From an uncultured Lachnospiraceae bacterium (GTDB lineage Bacteria; Bacillota; Clostridia; Lachnospirales; Lachnospiraceae): 55,037 nt of DNA. The notes under the pieces were generated by a model that was not told the origin of the DNA, searched no databases, and saw only the letters and a list, made by a program, of their open reading frames with translations. Below are positions 32,694-40,915 of the stretch, piece after piece. The stretch's first letter is position 1, and each line of letters starts with the position of its first letter. Both the position numbers and the translations under genes were made by a program. The stretch lies in the NCBI GenBank assembly GCA_902476645.1, contig CABSEG010000011.1:1-55037 (forward strand). Direction: 5' to 3'.

Positions 32694-34367
32694 TTAAAAT
32701 TTCTGGCCGGATGCCTCAGGCAGCTTTAGGGTGGTTCGGATAGAAAAAGTGCCGTCCGTGGTATATTGGACATCTAGCTGGCTATGATAAAGTTTCGCTA
32801 TTTTTGACATTTGCCGAAGGCCGAAACCGTGATTCGCCACGTCTTTCTTCGTGGTCAAAAGCCCTTCTTTCTGGTCTTTCCTGACTTCTCCCGCAAAAGA
32901 ATTTTCGCATTGGATGGCCAGTGCCCCGTGAACTACTTTGGCGCGGAAGTGGATAAAACGTCTGGAAGCAGGTTCTACTTTTTGACAGGCTTCCAGTGCG
33001 TTATCCAGCATATTCATAAGAAGGGAACACAGATCCTGCTCTGGAATTGTTAAGTCTCTGGGTACAAAGACCTGGGCGTCAAATGAAATATTGTACTGCG
33101 TCGCCTTTTGGGAGGCCTCCTGGAGGATCGTGTTTACCACTAGATTTTTTGTAATCACGGCCCCAGCCTGCTTTTCTATGTTCTGCTTCCATTGGTCAAT
33201 CATAGCTTTGATTCCAGGATAATCATTCTTCTCACACAAACATTCCAGAGCCGTAAGCTGGTGCTGTAATTCGTGGCGAAAGGCGGCGGCTTCCTTCATA
33301 TTCTCTTCAATCTTATGGAAACTTTCCAGAATCATTTTATTTTTCAAGGCCAGATTTCGGGTTTCGATGCTCTTATCGGCGAAAGAACGGACTGCCACAT
33401 AGGCGGAAACCAGCGTGCACACCGCTGTCAACCATAGGGTAAACCAATACAAAAGGCCATCATAAATGCCTGCCTGAAGCAAGGCGGAAAATGCGCTGTT
33501 GATATAGGTGGACAGGGGGCCTTGGGTTGCCAGAGAAGCAAGGTAGCTAATCAGCATAGCGGCAGCGCTCCATGCAGTGAAGAGACCTATGTATTTCCAG
33601 AAACGCCTTCTTGGATTCATGACCAGGTAGAGGATGAGCGAGGCGGCAGTAAAAAGGCCGATTTCCGGATGACTAAAAAGATCTGTGGCCCACTGAGGCA
33701 AAAAATAGGCGCCTTCTCCCTGGGAGATTCGGTAGACAACCATTGCCGCAGACGCAAGAATCAAAGGAATCAGGCTCCAATCCGGCTTTCCCAGCGTAAT
33801 TCCAGACAAAAATAATCCGGCGGTTAAGAGAAAGATCAGGGCAGACATTCCGGTGGAAAAACCGATGCGGTTGGCAATGGCAAAAGTTTCCGTGTCCTTG
33901 AGACCGTCTGGTATAAAGCGAACCAGAGGAGGAAACATGGAGTGTTCTCCGTCTAAAATTTCGCAGGTCATCTCCAGTTCCCCTGAGGCGTCCTCTGGCA
34001 GAGGAACCGTGGCTTGGGGCATCGCGGATACCTGTTCCGGAAGGAATGAGGAGGATTGGTATATTTCTTCTCCATTTAGGGATAAAGACAGAGAAACCCC
34101 AGAGGTTTCAAACAGCAGGTAGCCGGAAGAAAGTCCCTGGGGGAGCCTCCCCTGAAACTGATAGGTACCTTCCAAACCGGAGGTATTGCTGTAGGCATCC
34201 CATACAAAGGGCTGTTCGGAACCGTCAGGGTCAATCTTTACAGATGACTCCCAGTTTATATAGAGCATCGTATCGTTCACCTTGGTAAAAAGGTGCAGAA
34301 ACCAGATCACAATGGCACATAAACATAGAAAAAGGATGGGGCAGACCCATCGGAAAGGTCGTTTCAT
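32694..34367 (-). CDS. Orphan GHKL-type sensor histidine kinase
   Basis: 557 residues. I chose ATG at 34367 (MKRPFRWVC) because GAAGGAG lies 8 nt before it. The N-terminus has one membrane anchor, an extracytoplasmic beta-rich domain (about 35-160), then six to seven membrane segments (about 165-340), as in 7TM sensor kinases. The cytoplasmic part has the dimerisation/phosphoacceptor segment FRHELQHQLTALECL and a GHKL ATPase (NMLDNALEAC as N-box, HGFGLRQM as G-box). This is the AgrC/CitA-like layout. No response regulator gene is adjacent, so it is an orphan in this window. Confidence 0.8.
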   Translation of the reverse strand: MKRPFRWVCPILFLCLCAIVIWFLHLFTKVNDTMLYINWESSVKIDPDGSEQPFVWDAYSNTSGLEGTYQFQGRLPQGLSSGYLLFETSGVSLSLSLNGEEIYQSSSFLPEQVSAMPQATVPLPEDASGELEMTCEILDGEHSMFPPLVRFIPDGLKDTETFAIANRIGFSTGMSALIFLLTAGLFLSGITLGKPDWSLIPLILASAAMVVYRISQGEGAYFLPQWATDLFSHPEIGLFTAASLILYLVMNPRRRFWKYIGLFTAWSAAAMLISYLASLATQGPLSTYINSAFSALLQAGIYDGLLYWFTLWLTAVCTLVSAYVAVRSFADKSIETRNLALKNKMILESFHKIEENMKEAAAFRHELQHQLTALECLCEKNDYPGIKAMIDQWKQNIEKQAGAVITKNLVVNTILQEASQKATQYNISFDAQVFVPRDLTIPEQDLCSLLMNMLDNALEACQKVEPASRRFIHFRAKVVHGALAIQCENSFAGEVRKDQKEGLLTTKKDVANHGFGLRQMSKIAKLYHSQLDVQYTTDGTFSIRTTLKLPEASGQKF

Positions 34368-34480
34368 AAGGCACTCCTTCTGTTGATAAACGTGGTATGG
34401 TACTACTTTACACATTTCCTTATTTTACTGAACTTCTTGACTTTTGACAAGTGTTGAGAGAAAAGTTGGAAGAAATGACA

Positions 34481-34509
34481 TTGCAAATGGTTTGGTTTTT
34501 TTCTATAAT
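34481..34509 (+). promoter_or_regulatory. Promoter of the metallophosphoesterase gene
   Basis: TTGCAA (34481-34486), 17 bp, TATAAT (34504-34509). Confidence 0.6.
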
Positions 34510-34573
34510 CGAGTATGGATGTCAGGAAGCGGACAGATTTTTAACATTCTTTTCGTGAAAGGAGGGGAGGCAA

Positions 34574-35272
34574 ATGGCGTTGTATGCAATGGGAGATTTT
34601 CACTTGTCCTTGCAGGTGGAGAAGCCCATGTCTGTGTTTGGAACAGAGTGGAAAAACCATGTAAAAAAGATAGAAAAGCATTGCAGGAAGAAAATCAACC
34701 CGGAGGATACGATTGTGATTACAGGGGACCATTCCTGGGGGAGAAATCTAAGGGAATGCCGGGATGATTTGGAGTTTATCCAGGCTCTTCCGGGCAGAAA
34801 AATCCTTCTTAGAGGAAATCATGACATGTTTTGGGATGTGAAAAAGACGGCTCTTTTAAATGAGCTTTATGCAGGGCGACTGGGATTTTTGCAGAATAAT
34901 TTTTATTCTTACCAAAGCTATGCCTTGGTTGGGACAAAAGGATATTGCTATGAGGGGAAGGATACTTACGAGCATTTTATAAAGATACGTAAACGGGAGA
35001 TAGAGCGTCTGGGTAAATCTTTTGAGCAGGCGGTGGAAGCCGGATATGAAAAATTTATCATGTTTTTGCATTATCCTCCCACTTCCATTGGAGAACAGGA
35101 AAGCCCCTTTACGGAAATGGCAAAAAAATATGGAGTATCGAAAGTCATTTATTCCCATTGTCATGGAAAGGCGCATTATGACGATAGCCTGCAGGGATAT
35201 GTGGACGGGATTGAGTATCGATTGGTTTCCGGTGATTACCTGAAATTTAAGCCGGAATTAATTTTAAAATAG
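34574..35272 (+). CDS. Calcineurin-like metallophosphoesterase
   Basis: 232 residues. Metal-binding motifs of the family are in order: GDFHL (about 7-11), GDHSWG (about 50), GNHD (about 82-85), a late HYPP and a final SHCHGKAH. GAAAGGAGGGG precedes the ATG. The substrate is unknown; members of this group hydrolyse phosphomonoesters or cyclic nucleotides. A DUF4317 stub follows and is not evidently connected. Confidence 0.8.
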   Translation: MALYAMGDFHLSLQVEKPMSVFGTEWKNHVKKIEKHCRKKINPEDTIVITGDHSWGRNLRECRDDLEFIQALPGRKILLRGNHDMFWDVKKTALLNELYAGRLGFLQNNFYSYQSYALVGTKGYCYEGKDTYEHFIKIRKREIERLGKSFEQAVEAGYEKFIMFLHYPPTSIGEQESPFTEMAKKYGVSKVIYSHCHGKAHYDDSLQGYVDGIEYRLVSGDYLKFKPELILK

Positions 35273-35284
35273 GAAAAGGACAGT

Positions 35285-35584
35285 GTGTGGCAGCTTTTGA
35301 TGGGGATTCGAGCCTGCGGTTTGAAAAATGACGCTCTGCTGGATGTGTTTTATGAACTGGTGACAGAGAACTATCAGTCTGAAAAAGACTATGCGGTTTA
35401 TTTGTTTCACGACCGGTATGACGTCCCGGTAAAGGCAGCAGACCATGAAAGATTGGGGGAGTCGGAGCAGATGTTTGAATACATTATCTGTGCCATCTGT
35501 CCTGTGTATGGAGACTATGAACCGGGCAGGCCGGAGTGTGGGGATTTCTTTTTCCGGCTTTCGCGGATGGAGGCGGGATATTAA
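35285..35584 (+). pseudogene. DUF4317 fragment
   Basis: A 99-residue frame with YELVTENYQSEKDYAVYLFH and SEQMFEYIICAICPVYGD, which match the middle of DUF4317 proteins (normally near 400 residues). Both the N-terminal and C-terminal parts are missing, and no convincing ribosome binding site is present. It is probably a remnant. Confidence 0.6.
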
Positions 35585-35654
35585 ACCAGGCGGATATTTA
35601 TCGGGCAAACGAAGGACGGCCCCATGAGGAACTGCGAACAGAGGGATAAAAAGA

Positions 35655-35703
35655 TTGACAGCAGAGCTATATCGTATTATCATAATGTCATAACATTATG
35701 ATA
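35655..35703 (+). promoter_or_regulatory. GntR gene promoter with palindromic operator
   Basis: TTGACA (35655-35660), 17 bp, TATCAT (35678-35683). The -10 box is part of a perfect inverted repeat TATCATAATG-tcataa-CATTATGATA (35678-35703). The segment ATGTCATAACATTAT recurs in the promoter of the downstream operon at 36597. This is most simply an operator for the GntR protein itself. Confidence 0.8.
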
Positions 35704-35779
35704 TTGAGAAGCATATGCAGGAACAGGATTCCAAAGAATCGCCTTACCATATGTTGCGAATAGAGTACAGGAGGTCCAT

Positions 35780-36529
35780 ATGGCGCTAAAGGGAAATGAA
35801 ATGGATAAATCTTCCTTGATACCGCTTTTTTATCAGCTTAAGACCCTGCTGCTGGATCAGATAAAAAAGGGAGAATATAAAATTGGAGAATTAATTCCCA
35901 CGGAAGCGGAGTTAAGCAATATGTTTGAGATCAGCCGGACTACAGTAAGACAGGCCATCGTGGAACTGGTAAAGGAAGGATGGCTGTATCGGGTTAAGGG
36001 GAAGGGCACGTACGTTTCTAAGCCTAAGATTGAGCAGAGCTTTGTGAAGAAAATAGAAAGCTTTAACGATCAGATTGAGAGACTGGGGATGGTTCCTTCC
36101 ACGGAAGTCTTGGAAATGAGCGTGATTGTGCCGGAAAGCAGAGTTGCAGAGCAGCTGGGGCTGGGGAAGGATGAGCAGGCTGTCTTTTTGTTTCGAAAGC
36201 GTATGGCTAACGGGGAGCCCATCGTTACGATCAAAACCTATTTACCGTATCGTTTATGCGCTTTTGTTTTAAAACATGATCTGGAAAAAGAGCGCTTATA
36301 TAAAATCCTTGGGGAAAAAACAGAGACTGCGGTATTTCGAATTGAGCGAAAGATTGAGGCTGTGGAGGCGACCAAGGAGGATGCCAGTCTGTTAAATATA
36401 AAACCGAAAAAGCCTGTCCAGTATTTTGAATCCACGGGATATAATGTATACGATACCCCTATTGAGTTTTCCATTGCCCGTTACAGAGGAGACCGCAACC
36501 GGTTTGAGGTTACTGTGTTCCCGGAGTAA
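35780..36529 (+). CDS. GntR/UTRA-family regulator of the glycyl radical operon
   Basis: 249 residues. The HTH is at about 15-80 (FYQLKTLLLDQIKKGEYKIG, LIPTEAELSNMFEISRTTVR, QAIVELVKEGWLYRVKGKGT). The UTRA effector domain (about 100-245) ends in YRGDRNRFEVTVF, as in HutC-type sugar-phosphate sensors. AGGAGG sits 5 nt before the ATG. It lies 120 bp before the activase gene, and both genes share an operator sequence, so it should repress itself and the operon until a pathway metabolite binds the UTRA domain. Confidence 0.85.
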   Translation: MALKGNEMDKSSLIPLFYQLKTLLLDQIKKGEYKIGELIPTEAELSNMFEISRTTVRQAIVELVKEGWLYRVKGKGTYVSKPKIEQSFVKKIESFNDQIERLGMVPSTEVLEMSVIVPESRVAEQLGLGKDEQAVFLFRKRMANGEPIVTIKTYLPYRLCAFVLKHDLEKERLYKILGEKTETAVFRIERKIEAVEATKEDASLLNIKPKKPVQYFESTGYNVYDTPIEFSIARYRGDRNRFEVTVFPE

Positions 36530-36566
36530 TGTTCTCCGGGAAAAGCAGGAAACAGAGAAATTTCTA

Positions 36567-36624
36567 TTGACATGGAAAGAAAAAGAATATATTATTATGT
36601 CATAACATTATAACATTATGATAT
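36567..36624 (+). promoter_or_regulatory. Catabolic operon promoter with GntR operator
   Basis: TTGACA (36567-36572), 17 bp, TATTAT (36590-36595): a near-perfect promoter. Directly after it (36597-36624) comes the operator ATGTCATAACATTAT followed by AACATTATGATAT, the same elements as at 35678-35703. Binding would block the transcription start of the operon. Confidence 0.8.
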
Positions 36625-36648
36625 CGGAATGAAGAAGGTGACAAAAGA

Positions 36649-37554
36649 TTGAAGGGATTGCTGTTTCAGATACAAAGATTCAGTACCCACGATGGCCCTG
36701 GCATCCGCACCACCGTGTTTTTCAAGGGATGCAATTTGAGATGCGCCTGGTGCCATAATCCCGAGTCCTATCTGGGGGAAAAACAGATGCGGTATCAGCC
36801 TGGAAAATGCGTGGAATGCCACAGATGCGAAAGGGTTTGCCCTAAGGGCGTTTATGTGGAAAAGAAAAGGAGAATCAACGCAGAGAAGTGTATCCGGTGC
36901 GGCGCATGCGTGGAGGAATGTCTTTATGGGGCTCTGGATCTGGTGGGTCAGGAATACGGGGTGGAAGAGCTTGTGCAAATCCTCTTAAGGGATAAGCCAT
37001 ATTATGACAACTCGGGCGGGGGAGTAACGCTTTCAGGCGGCGAGGTGCTGATGCAAAGTAGTTTTGCCGGGGAGCTGGCGAAGCGTCTGAAAGAAGAAGG
37101 AATCCATGTGGCGGTGGATACCGCCGGAAATGTGCCTTTTTCTTGCTTGGAAAACGTGATTCCCTATACGGATTTGTTTTTGTATGACATCAAGATGATG
37201 GATAGAGATCTGCACAAAAAGTATACTGGAGTTTCCAACGATTTGATTTTGGAAAATGCGAAAAAGCTGTTGGACTTAGGAGTAAATATGGAAATACGCG
37301 TCCCGGTGATTCAGGGGATTAATGATACGGAAGAGAACATGCGTAAGATGCTGGCATGGATTCAGGGGTATGGAAATGTTACAGGGATTCGGCTGCTTCC
37401 ATACCATGATCTGGGTATGGACAAGGCAGAGAGCATGGGTATTCGGATGAGACGTTTTACAGCCCCTTCCGGAGAGCGGATGCGGATGTTGGAAACGATT
37501 ATAGATTTGCGGGACAGTAAGAGAGAAGGAGGACAAAAAGATGCTGAAAAATAA
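36649..37554 (+). CDS. Glycyl radical enzyme activating protein (radical SAM)
   Basis: 301 residues, TTG start at 36649 behind AGAAGGTG. The radical SAM cluster motif is CNLRCAWC (CX3CX2C, about 30-37). Two extra ferredoxin-type clusters follow (CVECHRCERVCP and CIRCGACVEEC, about 57-97), as in activases of dehydratase-type and decarboxylase-type glycyl radical enzymes but not of PflA. It abstracts a hydrogen from the glycine of its partner using a 5'-deoxyadenosyl radical. It overlaps the partner gene by 14 bases, which ties activase and substrate expression together. Confidence 0.9.
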   Translation: MKGLLFQIQRFSTHDGPGIRTTVFFKGCNLRCAWCHNPESYLGEKQMRYQPGKCVECHRCERVCPKGVYVEKKRRINAEKCIRCGACVEECLYGALDLVGQEYGVEELVQILLRDKPYYDNSGGGVTLSGGEVLMQSSFAGELAKRLKEEGIHVAVDTAGNVPFSCLENVIPYTDLFLYDIKMMDRDLHKKYTGVSNDLILENAKKLLDLGVNMEIRVPVIQGINDTEENMRKMLAWIQGYGNVTGIRLLPYHDLGMDKAESMGIRMRRFTAPSGERMRMLETIIDLRDSKREGGQKDAEK

Positions 37555-39847
37555 GAAGCTTCAGGCCAAGTTAGATGCGTGGTTTGCGAGAGATCCCAAT
37601 GCAGCCACCATGGAACGGATCCAATATTTGCTGGAGAGCGAGCGCCTGTTTGAAAACGAGCCAGACGCAATCCGGTATGCCAAAACTTTGGATTACATCT
37701 TATCTAAGATTTCGGTCATTGTGGATCCGGAAATGGAGATTGTGGGAGAGATGACTATGAGGGTTCCCACGGATCAGGAAAAGCAGGATATCCTTGCCAC
37801 CTATCATAGATGGTGGGATATTCCGGTGGAAGAGAGGCATGAAAAGGCATTGTTCTATTACTCAGAAGCCTGGCTGCGCTGCAGACCCTACTGGTTTCCC
37901 AGTTTCGGTCATCTTGCGTTGGATTGGGAGGCCATCATCACAGAGGGCTTTCAGGGGCTGAAGAAGCGTGCGCAGGGAGAATTGCAAAAAGGATGCAATC
38001 AGAAGCAGAGATACTTCCTGGAAGGGGCGATCCTGTGTTATGAAGCCATCATAAAGTATATAAAACGCTATGCCAGGGAAGCGGAAAGGCTTGGACGAAA
38101 GGAAGTGGCAGATAATCTGAGACAAATCAGCGAAGGGCCTGCTCTTACATTTACCCAGGCTCTCCAGCAGTTGTGGCTGCTGGTGCTGATACTTCAAAAG
38201 ATATGCGGCTGCGGGGTTTTAAATTACAGTTGTATGGATCGGTATCTGCGTCCTCTTTATGAGAAGGAGATAGCGGAAGGAAGTCTGACAAGAGACCGGG
38301 CTGTCGCGCTGCTGGAAGAATTTTTCTTCCGCAATAATGAGATCATGGCCCAGACCGATCACATGTCGCTGGATGTGGATGCCACCAAGGAAACGCTGGA
38401 GCTGGCATTTGATGATCCCAACTATTTGACTCTGGGAGGCTGGAGGGCAGACGGAACCTCCGCTGTATGCGATTTGTCAAAGGATATTCTCCAGGCGGCA
38501 TGGAATCTGAAAATCCGGGACCCATTTGTGGTGGTCCGGTATCACAAGGGAATGGATAAGGAGTTCTGGCGGATGTGCTGTGAAGCGATGCGGGACAATG
38601 CCACCGTGGTGCTCTACAATGATGAGACCATGATACCAGCCTTAAACTATTTCCACGTGGATGCGCCGGAGATTTATGAATATGGATTCTGGGGGTGCAA
38701 CGACCCTAATATTCCGGCCTTTGAGGGGGGACTCAGACAGCTTTGGATGAACCTTTTGCGTCCCCTGGAGCTGGCTCTGAATGAGGGGAATTATCCCCTG
38801 CAGCCCAAACCGGAAGGGTATCAGACAGACTGTGCGTTTCCCTTGGAGGATCGGATGATCGGGCTGATGAGGGGGCCTTATTACGGAGTTTCCACAAAAC
38901 CAGTAGAGGAAATGCAAAGCATGGAGGACTTTCTGGAGGCTTATGAGACCCAGCTTCAGTATCTGATCGGGGAATACAGAAAAGGGTTTGAGATGGACCT
39001 GAAAGCAGAGAGAGCATGTACCTTTGGAAAGCTTCGCATAGAGGATTGCTTCCTGAAAGGAACCATTGAACATGGAGTGACCTGGACAGAAGGGGGAACA
39101 AAGTACCACAAAATTGTAGCTCAGGGATGTGGCCTTGCCACAGTTGTAAATGCCCTTTACGCCATTGAAAAAATCGTGTTTGTGGACCGGGAAATGTCTC
39201 TGTCCCAATTGGCGAAACTGCTGCGGGAAGACTATAAGGGTAGAGAAGAGCTTTCCATCCGCTGGAAAAACAAGCTGGCCAAGTTTGGAAATGACATCGA
39301 TGCAGTGGACCGATATGCAAAGGTGGTAACGGATATGTATGTACGCGCCATTGATCTTTATAACGGACCGGAGTATCTGTATCAGATGTGGCCTACCTAT
39401 TCCACTGACCGTGACTTTACCACAATGGGTTCCTTTGTGGGAGCTACGCCAGATGGGAGAAGGGCAAGGGAACCCCTCAGTGAAAACCAGTCTCCGGATG
39501 AGGGCACAGATTTGTCCGGCACGACGGCATTGCTAAATTCCTTAAGTAAAGTACCTTTTCATCGAATCACAGGCGGTCCTTTGAATGTAAAGCTGCATCC
39601 TTCCGCAGTGGAGGGACAGGAGGGCCTGGATGCCATGTGCGCGTTGTTTCAGACTTATATGGAAAATGGGGGAATGCAGCTGCAGATCAATGTATTGGAT
39701 GCAGATACCCTCCGGGAAGCGCAAAAAAATCCGGAGCAGTACAGAAGTCTGTGTGTGAGAGTAACAGGATACAGTGCATTTTTTGTGGAAATGGGCAAAC
39801 AGGCGCAGGATGAGATGATCAGAAGAACGGAACATAGAAACGCATAA
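37541..39847 (+). CDS. Glycyl radical enzyme of unassigned substrate
   Basis: 768 residues. The glycyl radical loop is RVTGYSAFF with G743; the thiyl cysteine is C386 in WGCNDPNIP. Most C-O, C-N and C-S lyases of this superfamily read GCVE; here the third position after the Cys-X is Asp (D388), not Glu, and the Cys-Cys pair of pyruvate formate-lyase is absent. The enzyme therefore does not look like PFL, choline lyase, glycerol/propanediol dehydratase or hydroxyproline dehydratase. With a kinase, DeoC, GldA and an MDR dehydrogenase behind it, a radical dehydration or ring-opening of a polyol or anhydro-sugar is the best guess. AGGAGG lies 8 nt before the ATG. Cytoplasmic; oxygen-sensitive once activated. 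Confidence 0.85.
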   Translation: MLKNKKLQAKLDAWFARDPNAATMERIQYLLESERLFENEPDAIRYAKTLDYILSKISVIVDPEMEIVGEMTMRVPTDQEKQDILATYHRWWDIPVEERHEKALFYYSEAWLRCRPYWFPSFGHLALDWEAIITEGFQGLKKRAQGELQKGCNQKQRYFLEGAILCYEAIIKYIKRYAREAERLGRKEVADNLRQISEGPALTFTQALQQLWLLVLILQKICGCGVLNYSCMDRYLRPLYEKEIAEGSLTRDRAVALLEEFFFRNNEIMAQTDHMSLDVDATKETLELAFDDPNYLTLGGWRADGTSAVCDLSKDILQAAWNLKIRDPFVVVRYHKGMDKEFWRMCCEAMRDNATVVLYNDETMIPALNYFHVDAPEIYEYGFWGCNDPNIPAFEGGLRQLWMNLLRPLELALNEGNYPLQPKPEGYQTDCAFPLEDRMIGLMRGPYYGVSTKPVEEMQSMEDFLEAYETQLQYLIGEYRKGFEMDLKAERACTFGKLRIEDCFLKGTIEHGVTWTEGGTKYHKIVAQGCGLATVVNALYAIEKIVFVDREMSLSQLAKLLREDYKGREELSIRWKNKLAKFGNDIDAVDRYAKVVTDMYVRAIDLYNGPEYLYQMWPTYSTDRDFTTMGSFVGATPDGRRAREPLSENQSPDEGTDLSGTTALLNSLSKVPFHRITGGPLNVKLHPSAVEGQEGLDAMCALFQTYMENGGMQLQINVLDADTLREAQKNPEQYRSLCVRVTGYSAFFVEMGKQAQDEMIRRTEHRNA

Positions 39848-39871
39848 GTAAAAATACAGGAGGTAAAAAAT

Positions 39872-40903
39872 ATGAAATCATTAATCGTTACAGAACAGGG
39901 CAATCTGGAAATACGCGAGATTCGTAAACCCAGAATCAATGAGAAGCAGGCGCTGGTAAAGACCATTGCTTGCGGAATGTGCGGCACGGATGTTAAACTG
40001 ATCCACCGTACCTTTAAGGGTTTTCCACAGTCCGTCTACCCTATTATGTTAGGGCATGAAGGCGTGGGAGAGGTGATAGAAGTAGGAGCTGATGTGAAAG
40101 GATTAAAAGTCGGAGATAAGGTGCTGCTGCCGTTTGTTGATCCGGATGAAGAATTATATGGAAAGCTTGGCTCTGGCTGGGGAGCCATGAGCGAATACGC
40201 AGTGGTTCACGATCCCCTGGCCTACGAAGAAGGGGAGGCGCCGGACTGTGCCTATGCGCAGACTGTCTTAGAGGAAGACATTGATCCCGTGGATGCGGTT
40301 ATGATCGTTACATTCCGGGAGGTTTTGAGCAATATTCGCTATTTTGGCGTACAGCCAGAGGACTCCATTGCCGTAGTTGGATGCGGCCCTGTGGGATTAA
40401 CCTTTATCAAATTTTTGAGTTTGCTGGGCGTGAAAAACCTGATCGCGGTAGATATTACAGATGAAAAGTTGGAGCTGGCCAGGGAAAAGGGAGCTGTCTA
40501 TACCATCAACAGTAAGACCCAGGATCTGGAAAAGGAGATACGCACACAGTATCCGGACGGTGTGGATTATGTGCTGGATGCGGTTGGACTTCCCTTTGTG
40601 GTAAATCAGGCCATGGGGTTAATCAAAGACCGGGGAAGCGTTCTTTGCTATGGAGTTCCGGAAAAAGAGGAGATCACCATAGACTTTAGCAAGGCTTCTT
40701 ATAACTGGAGCGTGATCTTCCAGCAAATGCCCAGAAAAAAGGAAGAGGGGGAAGCTCATCAGCAGGTGATCCAGTGGATTCGGGAAGGCAAGTTGGTGTT
40801 AAAAGATTTTATCTCAGATTATTTTCCGTTTAACGATTCCGTTGAGGCATATGAGAAGCTGCTTAGGAAGGAAATCATGAAAAAGGGCATTATTACCTTT
40901 TAA
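39872..40903 (+). CDS. Zinc-type medium-chain alcohol/polyol dehydrogenase
   Basis: 343 residues of the MDR superfamily. The catalytic zinc site is seen in ACGMCGTD and GHEGVGEV (about 29-36 and 61-68); the nucleotide-binding motif is GCGPVGL (about 170). The four-cysteine structural zinc loop is absent: that region reads LYGKLGSGWG. The protein is closest in style to sorbitol/threonine dehydrogenases. In this operon it could oxidise an incoming polyol or reduce the aldehyde released by DeoC. AGGAGGT lies 7 nt upstream of the ATG. Confidence 0.8.
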   Translation: MKSLIVTEQGNLEIREIRKPRINEKQALVKTIACGMCGTDVKLIHRTFKGFPQSVYPIMLGHEGVGEVIEVGADVKGLKVGDKVLLPFVDPDEELYGKLGSGWGAMSEYAVVHDPLAYEEGEAPDCAYAQTVLEEDIDPVDAVMIVTFREVLSNIRYFGVQPEDSIAVVGCGPVGLTFIKFLSLLGVKNLIAVDITDEKLELAREKGAVYTINSKTQDLEKEIRTQYPDGVDYVLDAVGLPFVVNQAMGLIKDRGSVLCYGVPEKEEITIDFSKASYNWSVIFQQMPRKKEEGEAHQQVIQWIREGKLVLKDFISDYFPFNDSVEAYEKLLRKEIMKKGIITF

Positions 40904-40915
40904 GGAGGAGAAGGC

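Noticed and set aside
35285..35584. Functional small DUF4317 protein
   Set aside because: Only about a quarter of the family length remains and no start site is convincing.
37541..39847. Pyruvate formate-lyase
   Set aside because: The adjacent Cys-Cys pair of PFL is absent and the activase has two extra ferredoxin clusters, unlike PflA; the gene neighbours are sugar-catabolic.
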